From: Paramacrobiotus richtersi
Lineage: Eukaryota; Tardigrada; Eutardigrada; Parachela; Macrobiotidae
Direction of reading: 5' to 3'
Length of the DNA stretch: 22,231 bases
Assembly: GCA_034698045.1 (NCBI GenBank)
Contig: JAQGAU010000976.1
Coordinates: forward strand, 1 to 22,231
Shown: in pieces, positions 20,107 through 22,231 of the stretch
Position numbering within the stretch: position 1 is the first letter of the stretch
Layout of the letters: each line of letters starts with the position of its first letter
The notes under the pieces: generated by a model
What the model saw: the letters and a program-made list of their open reading frames with translations, nothing else
Database searches by the model: none
Told to the model about the DNA's origin: nothing
Program-made: the position numbers and the translations under genes

Positions 20107-20947
20107 ATGCCAAACCGGCAGTAATCCATCGCAAATTTTGGCGATGTTGTTCACCTCATAACATAGCACAGTTCGCATACTTCAAGTACTATAATACTTT
20201 GCGTTAATTATGTGCAACATTTTACTAAAAGTACTGTAGAAGTTTGGGGTTGAAGCTCAGTACCAGTTACGGCTGTGGTGTTGCATGTTACCCGTCTTAA
20301 GCGGTATTACGGCCCGAACTGGCAATTCCCGCTTTAATGCAGAAGACAGTTCAGCTCTTCAAACGGGAATAAAATTTAATTGTATCAAATAAACAAGCTT
20401 ACGCATCTATCTGCATTTTGTATGCACTGCATGCATTTTACGAAATATTTTGCCAATTAATGTGTTACATACTATGCCGTACATGTTTAGGCGTCAATAA
20501 TCTGTAATTACACATTATACGAAGTACATCATCATGTATTTAAACCACCCGTCATATAGCTAGATCGCCTTGGAAACTTATTCATTACTCGAACAAAAAG
20601 AACAGCGGCTAGGCTTTCATTACAGTCGAAAACCGCAGAAGCGTGGTTCTTCTTTTTAGCTTACTCTTGATCCTGTTCCCATACTCCATACTGTCCGAGT
20701 GATCCGATTATACTCCTGACAATCCATCAACTGTTTTTCTTGTGTTTTTTACGTATTCCTTAATTGTTTGTTCTCCTAGCGTATTGTGTGCGAACGCTCA
20801 AGGTATCTATATAACACTTGCACGGGTCTCTGCGAGCAGCTGACCAGCGGTGGAGTTCTCACATAATATCGCATTTACAACTTTGAGTACGCTTTCACGG
20901 AGTTGCGCATGACCGACCTCCATTTTTGTTCTCAATAACCGTTCTTC
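20107..20947. other. Intergenic region between the two secreted-protein genes
   Basis: The first 290 bases are the 3' end of the LRR-like gene. The remainder (about 20400-20947) would carry the promoter of the next gene. It is AT-rich; I see no clear TATA box and no other open frame. A - strand frame at 20995-20807 overlaps the start of the next gene and has no support. Confidence 0.55.
20368..20393 (+). terminator. Two poly(A) signals of the LRR-like gene
   Basis: AATAAA occurs at 20368-20373 and 20388-20393, 262 and 282 bases after the stop codon, on the coding strand and in AT-rich context. These are the only canonical signals close behind this gene. Confidence 0.6.
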
Positions 20948-22231
20948 ATGCTGAAAATAGTAACTTCCGTGTTCATATTTTTTCATCTCCGTCATGCCTT
21001 ATCGTCAGCAATTCCTTTGACCGCCATTGCCAATCATCCGCCAAGTGGTAAGGATAAATTTCCTCCAGTTGTATTACGATGGGGGCTTTGTTTTGCTTGG
21101 TTTGTTATGAACTTTATATTGTGCACCACCTATTTTTCCGTCGCTTACAGTGTTAACTCTATTCGATACGTTACGTTACGTTTGTTTATGTTACGTTTTT
21201 ACATTTTACTTCGTATAATTATCGATTGTTTGTTGTATTCAACCCATACGAGCGATACCCAGTCTTTAACGGCACTCATTTGGCAGTTCTTATTTACGTA
21301 TAAGAAAAATTAAATTGTTTGCAGTGCAAACAGCTGTTTCTGCTCAGCAAATTCCGCAAGCGGCCAATCAGCCCCAACCAGTGCCAGCACTAAATCCAGT
21401 TCTCTCGTATGCTTCTTACGTAGTCCCATCAGTAAATCCAGTTGGCGATCCGAATGCAAATTCTCAAGTAGCACCTCAACCTCCAGTAGTTCCAGTGATA
21501 CCTGTTGCTCCTATAGCGGCAGCGGTGTCAGAACCTTCTAGTGCAGTGAAACCAGGCGAGCATTTTCCGGCCGTACCCGCGCCCCCCTTTACAGAGACGC
21601 GTCAACATGTGGCTGATAATGCTCAACCGGTGCAAGTAGCGCCGCAGTCTGTGCAATCACTGCAACAGCCAGAACCGCCAGCTGAAACCGGACTTGCTGC
21701 AGTAACCCAGCCTACACAGCTATCCAACAACGAGGCTGCCGATCCGGCCGTAATGAAGTTGCGGAGGATTAATCACAGCATACAGCAAGCTGGTAAAAAC
21801 GACCACAGTCCAGCGACGCGACATGCTAGCGATGACTAATGTGCATGCTGCTTTTAGAGCAAGATGACAGATTCAGGCAACAGCAAATGATGTCCACACC
21901 GCCGTATCAACTGCCAGGCATGCCAGTAAACCCGCAGATTCATCCCGGCTCCGGCCAGTATCAAGTGTGGGATGACATGCAGTCCAGTGACTATCAGATG
22001 TCACAAGTTCGTCAGAATACCGGCAATCCGTGGAATCAGCCACTTCCTCCACCACCACCACACCCCTTCGGCGCCATCGATCCGGGAATGCCACCGCCGC
22101 TATCTCAGCATAACATGCCTTTTCCTCCACAATTTCAAACCCCCCAACCACCATCCTTTCCACCACATCTTCAAACGCCATTCCCTCCTCCCCCACCGCC
22201 GTCATTCCCACACCATGGGTCGACGATGTTT
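20948..22231 (+). CDS. Secreted Pro/Gln-rich low-complexity protein (3' end beyond window)
   Basis: Exons 20948-21047, 21325-21792 and 21858-22231 join in phase to 314 residues, still open at the window end. Exon 1 encodes a signal peptide (MLKIVTSVFIFFHLRHALSS). Exon 2 is Pro, Gln, Ala and Val rich (for example QPQPVPALNP, VAPQPPVVPVIPVAPIAAA) and ends in basic RRINHSIQQA. Exon 3 turns to Gln/Met and then to Pro/His/Phe (QVWDDMQ, PLPPPPPHPFG, PPQFQTPQPPSFPPH). There are no cysteines in exons 2 and 3, so it is probably an intrinsically disordered secreted protein; matrix, cuticle, glue or other extracellular roles are guesses. If the exon 2 donor (G|GTAAAA) were not used, the frame would end at 21839 after an acidic tail; the coding look of exon 3 argues for splicing. 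No family is recognised. Confidence 0.75.
21048..21324 (+). other. Intron 1 of the Pro/Gln-rich protein gene
   Basis: Donor G|GTAAGG and acceptor TTTGCAG. It contains short GTTAC/GTTACGTT repeats around 21167-21200. The open frame that continues from exon 1 into it is a read-through with hydrophobic low-quality sequence. Confidence 0.65.

Noticed and set aside
21873-22211. 112-codon frame on the - strand
   Set aside because: It is the complement of the Pro/Gln-rich exon; the Gly/Val/Glu-rich content follows from reversed CCN and CAN codons.

Overview
The window is eukaryotic nuclear DNA. Every recognisable gene is split by short spliceosomal introns (mostly 50-500 bp) with GT..AG ends, and exon phases join cleanly from one exon to the next. 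Gene content is that of an invertebrate animal: an SLC44 choline-transporter-like protein, the autophagy scaffold RB1CC1/FIP200, an animal DUF547 protein, and two lineage-specific-looking secreted proteins. Compact genes, short introns and an animal DUF547 gene would fit a small-genome ecdysozoan such as a tardigrade, but this is inference and the species cannot be named from the sequence.

Layout, left to right. 1-62: edge of a 13-bp palindromic repeat. 226-741: an exon-like open region for a basic protein, on +. 1689-3311 (+): seven phase-consistent exons for an acidic/coiled-coil protein I do not recognise, possibly the 3' part of the same gene. 3473-7711 (-): 18 exons of an SLC44 (CTL) transporter, tail-to-tail with the previous gene across only 161 bp. 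Its extreme N-terminus is not securely located (candidate exon 7832-7881). 9137-10841 (-): a two-coding-exon DUF547 gene with a probable non-coding 5' exon near 11139-11230. 10876-11768: shared divergent upstream region. 11769-18146 (+): all 15 coding exons of RB1CC1/FIP200, which I could join into one 1019-residue reading frame. 18988-20106 (+): a secreted leucine-rich-repeat-like protein of 264 residues. 20948-window end (+): a secreted Pro/Gln-rich low-complexity protein, cut by the window edge.

The genes do not form an operon or a single pathway. SLC44 is a plasma-membrane/organelle solute transporter, RB1CC1 scaffolds the ULK/ATG1 autophagy-initiation complex, DUF547 is of unknown biochemistry, and the last two genes enter the secretory pathway. 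The most unusual features are the short coiled coil and added CxC-x3-CxC motif of the RB1CC1 homologue, the DUF547 gene sharing an upstream region with RB1CC1, the secreted Pro/Gln protein, and an SLC44 intron flanked by an exact 10-bp direct repeat. I see no tRNA, rRNA, CRISPR array, transposase or viral gene.
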